Positions 36,915 through 47,488 are shown, counted from the stretch's first letter. The stretch is DNA of 64,000 bases from Herbiconiux ginsengi (GCF_900107435.1 NZ_FNPZ01000008.1:34455-98454), one strand, 5' to 3'. Program-made: numbers and translations. Notes: generated by a model from the letters alone, not told the origin.

Positions 36915-36929
36915 ATCTCATTTCGAGAT
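36915..36929. promoter_or_regulatory. LysR-type operator between regulator and MFS-FAD fusion gene
   Basis: ATCTC-ATTTC-GAGAT is a 5+5+5 perfect inverted repeat and fits T-N11-A. It begins 9 bases upstream of the LysR start. A second weaker pair, ACGAT-AA-ATCGT, lies at 36940-36951. Together they look like the recall and activation sites of a divergent LysR promoter. Confidence 0.6.
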
Positions 36930-37012
36930 GGCTATTGTCACGATAAATCGTTGGACACGATAGACCGCGCGGAACACGATTGGGTCACCGACTTCGAAGA
37001 AAGGAAGCCTTC

Positions 37013-39598
37013 ATGAACACCGCTCCGCGCGGCCGGCACGTCGCCGGAATCGCCATCGCCTTCGCCACCGCGATGGCGTTCTCCACCGCCCCCACCCCGC
37101 TGTACCCGCTCTATCAGGCCGTGAACGGCTGGGACACTCTCATGGTCACGATCGCCTTCGCCGGATACGGGCTAGGGGTGGCGCTCAGCCTGTGGTTGGC
37201 CGGACACCTGTCCGACCGGGTCGGCCGTCGTCGGCTCCTCGTGATCGGGCTCGCGGTCGAACTCGTCTCGGCGCTCCTCCTCGCCGCCGACGACTCGTTC
37301 GGAGTCGTGCTCGCAGCCCGGATCGTCGGTGGCGCGGGTGTGGGCCTGCTGAGCGCGACGGCGACCGCGTGGATCGGGGAGCTGACCGGCCGCACCCGGC
37401 TCGCCTCACGGCCCATGGCCGGCGTCGTCGTCGCCACCGCCGCCAACCTCCTCGGATTCGCCGTCGGACCTCTGGTGAGCGGCGTGCTGGCCGACACGGT
37501 GCCTGCACCGCTGCGCACGCCCTACCTCGTCTTCGCGGCCGCCCTCGCGGTGGCCCTCGTCGTCGCGCTGCGCACCCCGGAGACCGTGGCCCTCCCGCGG
37601 ACGCCGGCGGTGTACGCACCCCAGCGGCCGCGCATCCCGGCGGGTTCCCGCGCCGCCTATCGCTCGGCGGCACTGTCGACCGCGGCGGCGTTCGGAGTCC
37701 TCGGACTGTTCAGTTCCGTCGCGCCCGGATTCGTGCAGTTCCTGACCGGAGACACGTCGGCGTTCCTGGCAGGTCTCGTGGCCTTCATCGTGTTCGCGGC
37801 CTCCGCGGTCGCACAGCTCGCGCTCGCCGGTCTTCCGGCCCGTGTGCAGCGCGTCGGCGGCTCGGCGGCGCTCCTGGCCGGCCTCGCCGTGATCACCGTC
37901 GCGGCCTGGATCCCGGATGCCGTGCTCCTGGTCGTCGGTGGAGCGATCGCCGGGGTCGGAGGCGGCCTGGTGGTGCGTGCCGCGCTCGCCACGGCGATGA
38001 GCGCCGTCGCGGCCCGCGCACGCGGCGAGGCAGTGGCGGGGATCTTCTTGGCCGGATACGTCGGGCTGGGTGCACCCGTGGTCGCGGTGGGCGTGCTCGT
38101 GATGCTCACCGATGCGCGCACGGCCGTCACCGCACTCGCCGTCGCGACCGGCGCGGCCATTCTCTTCAGCGTGCTCCGCCCCTTCCTCCCCGCCCGGCCG
38201 CGGGAACACGCGGCCGCTGTTCCCGGCCAGCCCGGAACCCGCGCCTACGCATCCGCGACGCGCCGCTACGATCTGGCGGCGCCTCTCGAACCCGCCCGCG
38301 CCGTCGTCGTGCGCTCGGTGGGACAGGTGCGCGATGCGCTCGCGCTGGCGCGCCGCGACGGGCTCACCGTTCGGATGCACAGCACCGGGCACGGGGCGGC
38401 TGCAGCGACGAGCGCATCCGGCGAGCTGCTTCTCAGCGTGCAGATCGACGAGCCGGTCGTCGTCGCCGACGACGCCGCGACGGTGCGCATCCCGGCCGGC
38501 ACACGGTGGGGTGCCGTGGTCGACGCGCTCGTCGGTCGCGGAGTGTCGGTACCGCACGGGTCCTCACCCGATGTCGGCGCCGTCGGCTATCTGCTGAAGG
38601 GTGGGATGAGCTTCTACGGCCGGCAGGTCGGACTCGCGTCCAACAGCATCGCGTCGATCGAGGTCGTGCTCGCCGACGGCCGAATCCTCACCACCGGCGC
38701 GGCGCACGAACCCGAGCTGTTCTGGGCTCTGCACGGCGGCGGTGGCGGCCTGGCGGTGGTGACGGCGGTCACTCTGCGCACGTTCCCCGCGATCGGCGCC
38801 GTCACCGGCAGCGCGTTCTGGGGTGTCGAACACGCCGCCCCGCTCTTGGCAGCGTGGGAGCGCTGGACGCGCAGCGCGCCGCACGAGGCCTCGACCTCGT
38901 TCCGGATCATGAATCTGCCGACGCTGCCCGGCATTCCGAGGACGCTCACCGGCCGCACGGTGGTGAACGTCGACGGCGCCGTCATCGCGCCGCGATCCGC
39001 CGACCGAGGTCGAGCCGAGCATCTCGCCGTCGCGCTCCTCGATCCGTTACGCTCCGTCGCGACGCCGCTGCTCGACAGCTGGCGCTTCGGCGGGATCGAC
39101 GAGGTTCCGCTCACCCACATGGATCCTCCGGTCCCGATCCGGCACTCGGGCGACCATCTCCTCCTCGGCGAACTCGACGCCGCAGGCCGGTCGGCGTACC
39201 TCGAGGCGGCCGGGGTGGCCGGCGGCGACCGCACTCTCGCGAGCGTGGAGCTGCGCCAACTCGGCGGCGCGTTCGCCACCGGAGCCGAGGGGCTTGCTGC
39301 CCTGAGTCGACTCGACGCGAGTTTCGCTCTGCTCGCGGCGGGGATGCACTCCCGCCGCACGCCGCAGGCGGCGGTCGAACGGCGACTCGCCCACGTGCGC
39401 GAGACCCTCGAGCCCTGGAACACGGGGTTCACGGCGCCCACCTTCGTGAGCTCGCCGAGTGCGCCGCAGCGCACCTTCGACGACGTGACCGCGGGCCGGG
39501 TGGACGAGGTGCGACGGTCCGTCGATCCAGAAGGACTCTTCGCACGGGATGTCGCGCCCGGAGCGCTCGTCCCTAGGCACGAACCCGCGTTCGGGTGA
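37013..39598 (+). CDS. Fusion of MFS transporter and VAO-type FAD-linked oxidoreductase
   Basis: An 861-residue single ORF in two halves. Residues 8-388 form a 12-helix MFS transporter with motif A GHLSDRVGRRRLL and proline-rich first helix STAPTPLYPLY. A 20-residue Ala/Pro linker leads to a FAD-binding PCMH-type domain (about 420-600). This has MHSTGHGAA, with His460 in the position of the covalent FAD His, then GSSPDVGAVGYLLKGG and FWALHGGGGGLAVVT; the second covalent Cys of bicovalent enzymes is Ser. A short berberine-bridge-like C-terminus ends DPEGLF. AAGGAAG precedes ATG 37013. Transport coupled to oxidation of the same compound, on the inner face, is inference. A lost stop codon between two genes is the alternative, but no second start or ribosome site is evident. 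Confidence 0.85.
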   Translation: MNTAPRGRHVAGIAIAFATAMAFSTAPTPLYPLYQAVNGWDTLMVTIAFAGYGLGVALSLWLAGHLSDRVGRRRLLVIGLAVELVSALLLAADDSFGVVLAARIVGGAGVGLLSATATAWIGELTGRTRLASRPMAGVVVATAANLLGFAVGPLVSGVLADTVPAPLRTPYLVFAAALAVALVVALRTPETVALPRTPAVYAPQRPRIPAGSRAAYRSAALSTAAAFGVLGLFSSVAPGFVQFLTGDTSAFLAGLVAFIVFAASAVAQLALAGLPARVQRVGGSAALLAGLAVITVAAWIPDAVLLVVGGAIAGVGGGLVVRAALATAMSAVAARARGEAVAGIFLAGYVGLGAPVVAVGVLVMLTDARTAVTALAVATGAAILFSVLRPFLPARPREHAAAVPGQPGTRAYASATRRYDLAAPLEPARAVVVRSVGQVRDALALARRDGLTVRMHSTGHGAAAATSASGELLLSVQIDEPVVVADDAATVRIPAGTRWGAVVDALVGRGVSVPHGSSPDVGAVGYLLKGGMSFYGRQVGLASNSIASIEVVLADGRILTTGAAHEPELFWALHGGGGGLAVVTAVTLRTFPAIGAVTGSAFWGVEHAAPLLAAWERWTRSAPHEASTSFRIMNLPTLPGIPRTLTGRTVVNVDGAVIAPRSADRGRAEHLAVALLDPLRSVATPLLDSWRFGGIDEVPLTHMDPPVPIRHSGDHLLLGELDAAGRSAYLEAAGVAGGDRTLASVELRQLGGAFATGAEGLAALSRLDASFALLAAGMHSRRTPQAAVERRLAHVRETLEPWNTGFTAPTFVSSPSAPQRTFDDVTAGRVDEVRRSVDPEGLFARDVAPGALVPRHEPAFG

Positions 39599-39665
39599 TC
39601 GAGCCCGCCGGCGGCCCCCACGCCGCCGGCGGGCCGCGTGCCGCCGGTGGGGCCAGGATGGAGGG

Positions 39666-40595
39666 ATGAAGACTTTCGCACTGCCACACACCGACCTCAC
39701 GGTCTCCGACGTCATCCTGGGCCTCATGCGGATCACTCCGCTCAGCGACGAGGAGATCCGCACGCTCGTCGGCGCCGCCCGCGACTCGGGCGTGAACGTG
39801 TTCGACCACGCCGACATCTACGGCGACGTGCGGCACGGCTGTGAGACCCGCTTCGGCGAGGCCGTCACGTTCAGCCCGGCGGAGCGGGAGCAGGTCGTCA
39901 TCCAGAGCAAGGTGGGCATCCGGCCGGGCTTCTTCGACTTCTCGAAGGAGCACATCCTGCGCACGGTGGAGGAGTCGCTGGCCGCGCTGAAGATCGAGCA
40001 CCTCGACCTGCTGCTCCTGCACCGGCCCGACACCCTGGTGGAGCCGGAGGAGGTCGCCGCGGCCTTCGACGAGCTGCAGGCCGCCGGGAAGGTCACCCAC
40101 TTCGGCGTCTCGAACCACACGCCGGGGCAGATCGAGTTGCTCAAGCGCTTCGTGAGTCAGCCGCTCGTGGTGAACCAGGTGCAGCTGAGCATCACCCACG
40201 CGCCCCTCATCGCGGCGGGCGTGGCCGCGAACATGGGCGGGCTCGACCAGTCGATCGACCGCGACAACGGCATCCTCGACTACGCGCGTCTGCACGACAT
40301 CACGCTGCAGGCGTGGTCGCCTTTCCAGAAGGGCTTCTTCGACGGCGTCTTCCTCGGCGACCGAGAGCACTACGGCGAGCTGAACGACGTGCTCGACGAC
40401 CTCGCCGCAGCCTACGGCGTGACGCCGACGGGCATCGCGGTGGCCTGGATCACGCGACACCCCGCACAGATGCAGGTGGTGCTCGGCACCACGAACCCGC
40501 GCCGTGTGGCCGACTCGGCGGCCGGCTCCGACGTGCGTCTCACCCGCGAGGAGTGGTACCGCCTCTTCCGAGCCGCCGGCCACCTCCTGCCCTAG
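39666..40595 (+). CDS. Aldo/keto reductase, YdhF-like
   Basis: A 309-residue NADPH-dependent aldo/keto reductase. The barrel motifs are NVFDHADIYGDVRHGCE, with catalytic Asp and Tyr, QSKVGIRPGFFDFSKEHI, LLHRPDTLVEPEEVA, and KVTHFGVSNHTPGQIELL, ending with MQVVLGTTNPRRVADSA. The sequence is nearest to the YdhF type. GGAGGG precedes ATG 39666 by few bases. It lies 67 bases past the MFS-FAD fusion gene in the same direction and could be expressed with it, though the gap and its own good ribosome site leave this open. The substrate is unknown. Confidence 0.9.
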   Translation: MKTFALPHTDLTVSDVILGLMRITPLSDEEIRTLVGAARDSGVNVFDHADIYGDVRHGCETRFGEAVTFSPAEREQVVIQSKVGIRPGFFDFSKEHILRTVEESLAALKIEHLDLLLLHRPDTLVEPEEVAAAFDELQAAGKVTHFGVSNHTPGQIELLKRFVSQPLVVNQVQLSITHAPLIAAGVAANMGGLDQSIDRDNGILDYARLHDITLQAWSPFQKGFFDGVFLGDREHYGELNDVLDDLAAAYGVTPTGIAVAWITRHPAQMQVVLGTTNPRRVADSAAGSDVRLTREEWYRLFRAAGHLLP

Positions 40596-40621
40596 GGCGG
40601 GGCCGCTACTCTAGATTCACG

Positions 40622-41560
40622 ATGAGCAACAGATCCCGCTGGTTCCGCCTCGTGTGGATCGCACCCGCACTCGTCGTGCTCCTGCTGATCGCCGTCCTGG
40701 CGGCCATCGCCATCCGCTACTCACCGGCCGGCCAGGACTTCCTCGCCGACTACCCGGGCTCTACGCCGCTGCCTGACGGCGCGCCCGTGGGCATCCCGGC
40801 GTGGCTCGGGTGGCAGCACTTCCTCAACATGTTCTTCCTGCTGTTCATCGTGCGCACCGGATGGGTCATCCGGCAGGGCGTGCGGCCGTCGGCGTTCTGG
40901 ACGCGCAAGAACGACGGGCGCTTCCGCACGAAGAACCCCCCGGTGCGCATCGGGCTGCCGCTCTGGTTCCACCTCTCGGTCGACGCCCTCTGGGTGCTGA
41001 ACGGCATCGTGTTCGTGGTACTGCTGTTCTCGACCGGGCAGTGGATGCGCATCGTGCCGACCAGCTGGGGCGTGTTTCCGAACGCCGTGTCGGCCGGGCT
41101 GCAGTACCTCTCGCTGAACTGGCCCACCGAGCACGCCTGGGTGAACTACAACAGCCTGCAGCTGCTCAGCTACTTCGCCACCGTCTTCCTGGCCGCGCCG
41201 CTCGCTCTGATCACCGGCATCCGGATCGCCCCCGGATTCGCCGCCCGGCTGCGTCCGCTCGACCGGGTGTTCCCCACCCGATTCGCGCGCACGGTCCACT
41301 TCTTGGTGATGATCTACTTCGTCGCCTTCGTGGTGGCGCACGTGACCCTGGTGCTGGCCACCGGCGCGCTCGAGAACCTCAACGTGATGTACGCCGCGAG
41401 CGACGACGCCGGCTGGGCCGGGTTCTGGATCTTCGCGGCCTCGCTCGTGGTGCTCGCGGTGGCGTGGATCGCGGCGCGACCGGCGGTGCTCACCGCCATC
41501 GCCGGACGCACCGGCACCGTGCGGGTGATGGGCCCGCCCGCCCCGCGTCGGAAGCCGTAG
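40622..41560 (+). CDS. Cytochrome b561/b6-type membrane protein
   Basis: A 312-residue protein with about five or six membrane helices. His residues suited to haem ligation occur in WLGWQHFLNMFFLLF, LPLWFHLSVDALWVLN, RTVHFLVMIYFVAFVVAHVTLV. This is the look of the cytochrome b/b6 domain proteins related to formate dehydrogenase gamma subunits. The start ATG at 40622 has no ribosome site; TACTCT and TAGATT lie just upstream, so the mRNA may be leaderless. No partner oxidoreductase of the molybdopterin type is adjacent. A role in quinone-linked electron transfer is inferred. Confidence 0.78.
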   Translation: MSNRSRWFRLVWIAPALVVLLLIAVLAAIAIRYSPAGQDFLADYPGSTPLPDGAPVGIPAWLGWQHFLNMFFLLFIVRTGWVIRQGVRPSAFWTRKNDGRFRTKNPPVRIGLPLWFHLSVDALWVLNGIVFVVLLFSTGQWMRIVPTSWGVFPNAVSAGLQYLSLNWPTEHAWVNYNSLQLLSYFATVFLAAPLALITGIRIAPGFAARLRPLDRVFPTRFARTVHFLVMIYFVAFVVAHVTLVLATGALENLNVMYAASDDAGWAGFWIFAASLVVLAVAWIAARPAVLTAIAGRTGTVRVMGPPAPRRKP

Positions 41561-41631
41561 ACCCGTCGCAGACCCGTCACCTTCGGCTCCATGCTGCACG
41601 GCGATGGGTCGAGAACGACGGATGCCGGGGG

Positions 41632-43239
41632 TCAGGCGAGGGGGACGTCGGTCAGTCCGCCCTTCTCGTCGAGTGCGAGGAGTCGGTGCAGACCGAGCCG
41701 GGCGAGGAAGGCGTCGTCGTGGCTCACCACGAGCAGAGCCCCGCGGTAGGCCTGCAGCGCCTCCACCAGCCGGTCGACGCTCGGGATGTCGAGGTTGTTC
41801 GTCGGCTCGTCGAACACCAGCAACTGGGCCGGCGGATCGGCGAGCAGCAGCCGCGCCAGATGCACCCGGAAGCGCTCGCCGCCCGACAGCGACCGCACTG
41901 GCCGGTTCACCGTGTCGCCGCGCAGGAGCAGGCGCGCCAGCTGGTTGCGGATCTCGCCTGGCGGCACGTCGGGAGCGGCGGCCCGCACGTTCTCGAGGGT
42001 GCTCGCGTCCTCATCCAGTCCGTCCAGCCGCTGGGTGAGGAGGCCCACCCGGTCGGTGTGCAGCTGCCCGCTCACGCGACCGGGCTCGGGCGGCGTGCCC
42101 TCGAGCAGCCCGCGCAGCAGCGTGGTCTTGCCCACCCCGTTCGGCCCGATCACGGCGACGCGTTCGGGTCCCTGGATGACGTAGCCGCGGTTCGTGCCGT
42201 GCAATTCGGCGATGCGCCGTGACCGCGAGACGTCGGGATCGGGCAGCTCGAGGTGGATGTGCTCCTCCTCGCGCACCCGTGACTCCGCGGCATCCAGCAC
42301 CGCCTGGGCCGAGCGCACGTCGTCGTCGAGCCCCGAGCGGAGCTTGCCCGCCGAGACCTGCGCGTCGGAGATGCGCTGCTTCATCACGATCTTGTCGCCG
42401 CTGCGGTTGTCGTAGCTCTTCTTGGCGGTGCGGGCCCGGCGGGCGAGCTTGGTCTCGGCCTCGATCCGCTGGCGCTTCTCGGCCTTCACCGCCTGTTCGG
42501 CCGAGCGCGCCGCCTGTACGGCCGCGGACTGCTGCAGCGCGAGCTGCTCGCGCCAGACGCTGTAGGGGCCGCCGAAGACCGTCAATCGGCCGGCATGGAG
42601 TTCGGCCGTGTCGTCCATGTGCTCGAGCAGGGCCGTGTCGTGGCTCACCACGACCAGGGTGCCCGGCCATGAGTCGACGAGGCCGGTGAGGCGGGCGCGG
42701 GCGTCGCGATCGAGGTTGTTGGTCGGTTCGTCGAGCAGGGTGATGGCGGTGCGCCGGATGCGCAACCCCGTGATCGCGACGAGCATCGCCTCGCCGCCGG
42801 AGATCGTCGCCACCTGGCGATCGAGGTCGGCCGCGCTGAAGCCCACGTCGCGGAGCGCTTCGTCGGCCCGCGCCTCGATGTCCCAGTCGTCGCCGACGGC
42901 GTCGAAGTTCTCCACCGAGGCGTCGCCCTGCTCGATCGCGCGGAGCGCTCGCAGGGTCGCCCCGATGCCGAGCAGCTCCGCGACGGTGGTGCCGGTCTCG
43001 AGCGTCAGGGACTGGGGGAGGTAGCCGACATCGCCTGCGAGCGTGACGGAGCCCGAACTCGGTGTCAGGATGCCGGCGATCACGCGCAACAGGGTGGACT
43101 TGCCGGCGCCGTTCGTGCCGACGAGTCCGGTGCGGCCGACACCGAAGCTGCCGCTGAGCCCGGTGAGTGCGGTGCTCCCGTCGGGCCAGCGGAAGGTGAG
43201 ATCGGTGAGTGTGATGGAGGAGTTCTTCGAGGAGGACAT
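41632..43239 (-). CDS. ABC-F family ribosome-associated ATPase (antibiotic-resistance type)
   Basis: A 535-residue cytoplasmic protein with two ABC domains and no membrane segment. The first has GTNGAGKST, TISGGEAML and LLDEPTNNLD; the second has GPNGVGKTT, LSGGERFRV and FDEPTNNLD. Between them is a charged helical linker (about residues 245-310, EQAVKAEKRQRIEAETKLA). This is the ABC-F layout; members displace ribosome-targeting antibiotics or act as translation factors. A leader with a seven-codon ORF and two hairpins precedes the gene, a regulation style known for resistance ABC-F genes. Substrate class unknown. Confidence 0.9.
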   Translation of the reverse strand: MSSSKNSSITLTDLTFRWPDGSTALTGLSGSFGVGRTGLVGTNGAGKSTLLRVIAGILTPSSGSVTLAGDVGYLPQSLTLETGTTVAELLGIGATLRALRAIEQGDASVENFDAVGDDWDIEARADEALRDVGFSAADLDRQVATISGGEAMLVAITGLRIRRTAITLLDEPTNNLDRDARARLTGLVDSWPGTLVVVSHDTALLEHMDDTAELHAGRLTVFGGPYSVWREQLALQQSAAVQAARSAEQAVKAEKRQRIEAETKLARRARTAKKSYDNRSGDKIVMKQRISDAQVSAGKLRSGLDDDVRSAQAVLDAAESRVREEEHIHLELPDPDVSRSRRIAELHGTNRGYVIQGPERVAVIGPNGVGKTTLLRGLLEGTPPEPGRVSGQLHTDRVGLLTQRLDGLDEDASTLENVRAAAPDVPPGEIRNQLARLLLRGDTVNRPVRSLSGGERFRVHLARLLLADPPAQLLVFDEPTNNLDIPSVDRLVEALQAYRGALLVVSHDDAFLARLGLHRLLALDEKGGLTDVPLA

Positions 43240-43355
43240 GGGGGCTCGACAATTCTGCGGACGACCGCATCGCTACTGGACAGAGGAGCTGTGCGAACCG
43301 TCGGCCGGAGAGCGCGGAAGGCGCTGTCGGCTGTCAGAAAAGGGGCGCGGCGGCA

Positions 43356-43439
43356 CACGGCGGGATTCCGCCGTGGTGCGGGGCGCCACCGACGGCTCGG
43401 TGGCTAGAGTCTGTCGACCTCGAGCATGCGTCGAGGATA
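43356..43439 (-). promoter_or_regulatory. Attenuator-like leader of the ABC-F gene
   Basis: Read on the minus strand, a -10 box TATCCT (43439-43434) is followed by six bases and the ATG of a seven-codon ORF. Hairpin 1 (43403-43386, CCACCGA-GCCG-TCGGTGG) starts directly after its stop codon. Hairpin 2 (43375-43356, CACGGCGG-AATC-CCGCCGTG) follows. About 115 bases later comes the ABC-F start. A ribosome stalled on the short ORF would melt hairpin 1, the usual logic of antibiotic-inducible attenuation. Confidence 0.55.
43404..43427 (-). CDS. Seven-codon leader peptide MLEVDRL
   Basis: ATG to TAG encodes MLEVDRL. The ATG sits six bases after a -10 box, so translation would be leaderless. Its stop touches the first hairpin of the ABC-F leader. 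Too short to judge by coding statistics; the call rests on position. Confidence 0.45.
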   Translation of the reverse strand: MLEVDRL

Positions 43440-43503
43440 TCAGGCGCGGCCGTGCCGTCGGTGGGCGCGAGGGTCCCGTCGTCGTGGCACGCCCCGCAGT
43501 CGT

Positions 43504-44121
43504 TCAGAAGTCGAAGCCGCCGCCGAATCCGTCGAAGCCGCCGCCGCTCGGGTCGTCGAACCCGCCGGATGACGAGTCGTCGTAGCCGCCGGAGGCCTGC
43601 GTGTCGCCCGAAGCGCCGTCGCTCCCGTCGTCGCCGCCAGCGCCGCCGTCACCGCCGTCACCGCTGTCACCCGAGCCGGCGTCGAACCCCGTCCACAGCG
43701 TCGAGGCGATCGAGTACCAGATCACCGTGTCGAGGATCGAGAGGCCGAGGTAGGTGTTGAATCCGTCTCCCGTCGCGTCGTCGCCCAGCACCCGCTGCAG
43801 GGTTCCGGGCTTCTTCTGCTCGACCTGGGTGGCCGTCTTCGCGAGGGTGGCCGGTCGCGCATCCGCCGGTCGGTCTTCGGCCGTCGACGCGTTCGCCGTG
43901 AAGCGGTCGTAGAGGATGTCGAGCTGCTCGGGCGTCAGCTTCGAGAACGCCTCCACGTGCACCTTCTGGATGGTGTCGGGCGGCGCCGTGCGGAGCAGCC
44001 GCTCGTACTCCGCCACCGCCCGCTCATCGGCGGGCTTCGCCGGAGTGCGGGAGGCGGAGGCGGGGGTGCGCTCCTCCTCCAGGTCGCGCTTGCGGCCCAG
44101 GATGCGGTCGACGAATCCCAT
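43504..44121 (-). CDS. Actinobacterial protein of unknown function with Gly/Asp-rich tail
   Basis: A 205-residue protein. The N-terminus MGFVDRILGRKRDLEEE is charged, then comes a conserved-looking helical segment (AEYERLLRTAPPDTIQKVHVEAF and KLTPEQLDILYDRF). This motif occurs in actinobacterial proteins sometimes mislabelled cation-transporting ATPase. A short hydrophobic helix (TYLGLSILDTVIWYSIAST) and a low-complexity Gly/Ser/Asp/Phe tail ending GGFDGFGGGFDF complete it. The tail resembles flexible or phase-separating segments. It stands alone; no function can be given. Confidence 0.75.
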   Translation of the reverse strand: MGFVDRILGRKRDLEEERTPASASRTPAKPADERAVAEYERLLRTAPPDTIQKVHVEAFSKLTPEQLDILYDRFTANASTAEDRPADARPATLAKTATQVEQKKPGTLQRVLGDDATGDGFNTYLGLSILDTVIWYSIASTLWTGFDAGSGDSGDGGDGGAGGDDGSDGASGDTQASGGYDDSSSGGFDDPSGGGFDGFGGGFDF

Positions 44122-44163
44122 GTCTCGTCCTTCTTCCTCGTGCTGGCCTGCTCGTGCCGGTCG

Positions 44164-44352
44164 TCAGGTCTCGGCCGCGCCGAGCGGCGCGATCGTGTAG
44201 CCCTGGTCTTTCAGCGCCTGCGTCATGTGCGCGGCGTACCACTCGGGCCATTGCTCGTCGAAGACCCCGCCCAGGTCCTCCTTCTCGTGGATGCCGTGGG
44301 CGGCGGCCGCGTCTTTCAGCAGCTGCAGCAGGATCGCGCCGTTGTCGACCAT
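44164..44352 (-). CDS. Small acidic protein paired with VOC protein
   Basis: A 62-residue protein, start ATG 44352 only 2 bases after the stop of the VOC gene, so translation is probably coupled. The sequence starts MVDNGAILLQLLKDAAAAHG, then EDLGGVFDEQWPEWYAAHMTQAL. The D-x-x-WPxWYAxHM pattern recurs in small actinobacterial proteins next to or fused to VOC proteins. Unknown function; a structural partner of the VOC protein is plausible. Confidence 0.72.
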   Translation of the reverse strand: MVDNGAILLQLLKDAAAAHGIHEKEDLGGVFDEQWPEWYAAHMTQALKDQGYTIAPLGAAET

Positions 44353-44354
44353 GA

Positions 44355-44798
44355 TCAGCGCCCCGGGAGACGTGTCGTGAGCTCCTGCGCGATCCAGCCG
44401 TTGCCGTCGGGGTCTTCGAAGGAGAGGAAGGAGCCGTAACTCGCCCGTGCGGGGTCGGGGCCGGCGACGCGCCCGGTGGTGCCGGCCTGGTGGAACACGC
44501 CGGTCTCGTCGTGGAACACCTCGCTCACGTCGACGCCGCGCTCGGCGAGCCAGTCGTGGGCCTCGAGGATGTCGGTGACTGCGACCTGGAGGCCCTGCAC
44601 CGAGCCCGGCGCAGCCGTGCTGAGGCCCTCGCCGAAGATGATCGAGGCCAAGGAGCCGGGAGGGGTCAGCTGCACGACGCGATAGCCGGGCTTGACCGTG
44701 AAGTCGGCGTCGAGGCGGAAGTCGAGCTTCTCGTAGAACGCCTTCGCGCGATCGACGTCGGAGACCGGGATGACGACGACTTCGAGTTTCAGGTCCAT
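44355..44798 (-). CDS. VOC-superfamily (glyoxalase/bleomycin-resistance) protein
   Basis: A 147-residue protein made of two beta-alpha-beta-beta-beta modules. The first opens EVVVIPVSDVDRAKAFYEKLDF and the second QVAVTDILEAHDWLAERGV, ending with LSFEDPDGNGWIAQEL, the usual glyoxalase-like edge with a Glu ligand. GGAGAG precedes ATG 44798. Divergent from the UvrA2-like gene and followed by the small WPEWYA protein. Enzyme or drug-binding role cannot be decided. Confidence 0.88.
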   Translation of the reverse strand: MDLKLEVVVIPVSDVDRAKAFYEKLDFRLDADFTVKPGYRVVQLTPPGSLASIIFGEGLSTAAPGSVQGLQVAVTDILEAHDWLAERGVDVSEVFHDETGVFHQAGTTGRVAGPDPARASYGSFLSFEDPDGNGWIAQELTTRLPGR

Positions 44799-44854
44799 GT
44801 TCTCTCCAATCAGCGATTGCTGACGATAGTGGCACGCCGTCTCGGCCGTGTCAC

Positions 44855-44866
44855 TACCATCGGAGC

Positions 44867-44869
<3 letters not shown>
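44855..44869 (+). promoter_or_regulatory. Leaderless promoter of the UvrA2-like gene
   Basis: TACCAT (44855-44860), six bases CGGAGC, then ATG at 44867. The spacing places the transcription start at or next to the ATG. The GGAG inside the spacer is too close to act as a ribosome site. Confidence 0.6.
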
Positions 44870-47128
<2,259 letters not shown>

Positions 47129-47311
47129 GCACGACCGAGGAGTCGGCCGGGCCGGGTCGAGGGTGAGCGTGAGGGTGATTCCGGCCGGAATCCCGCAGTC
47201 GGGGCGTCGGAGCGGGTTAGCGTAATGCTGGGCCGATCAGCCGGTTAACCCGAGCGGCGAGACGTTCACCCGACGTCGCGATCGGCCCATCGTCTTTCCG
47301 GAGGTTCCGTC

Positions 47312-47446
47312 GTGCCCGATTTTCCGAGCGAACACCCCCAGAGCGCGCAGAGCGCCCAGCGTGAGCCCGAGCGCGCCGTGCGCGAGACGGCCGCCTGGAC
47401 CGTCGCGGTCGTCGCCCGAGCGATCGAGGACGCCCGCACCCGCTGA
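47312..47446 (+). CDS. 44-residue small protein with strong ribosome site
   Basis: GTG at 47312 preceded by CGGAGG seven bases upstream opens a 44-codon ORF ending at TGA 47446. The product starts MPDFPSEHPQSAQSAQRE and ends in an amphipathic stretch RAVRETAAWTVAVVARAIED. A terminator-like hairpin follows before the convergent membrane protein gene. A 7-bp inverted pair CGGGTTA/TAACCCG lies upstream (about 47213-47252). I recognise no family; the ribosome site and the codon use support a real gene. Confidence 0.55.
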   Translation: MPDFPSEHPQSAQSAQREPERAVRETAAWTVAVVARAIEDARTR

Positions 47447-47488
47447 CCTGAGGCATCACCCTCGGGAGGCCACGCTCGGAGTGTCGCT

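Noticed and set aside
41560..41631. AGACCCGTC direct repeat after the cytochrome b-type gene
   Set aside because: Only two 9-base copies and no opposed arm, so it is not a member of the hairpin family.
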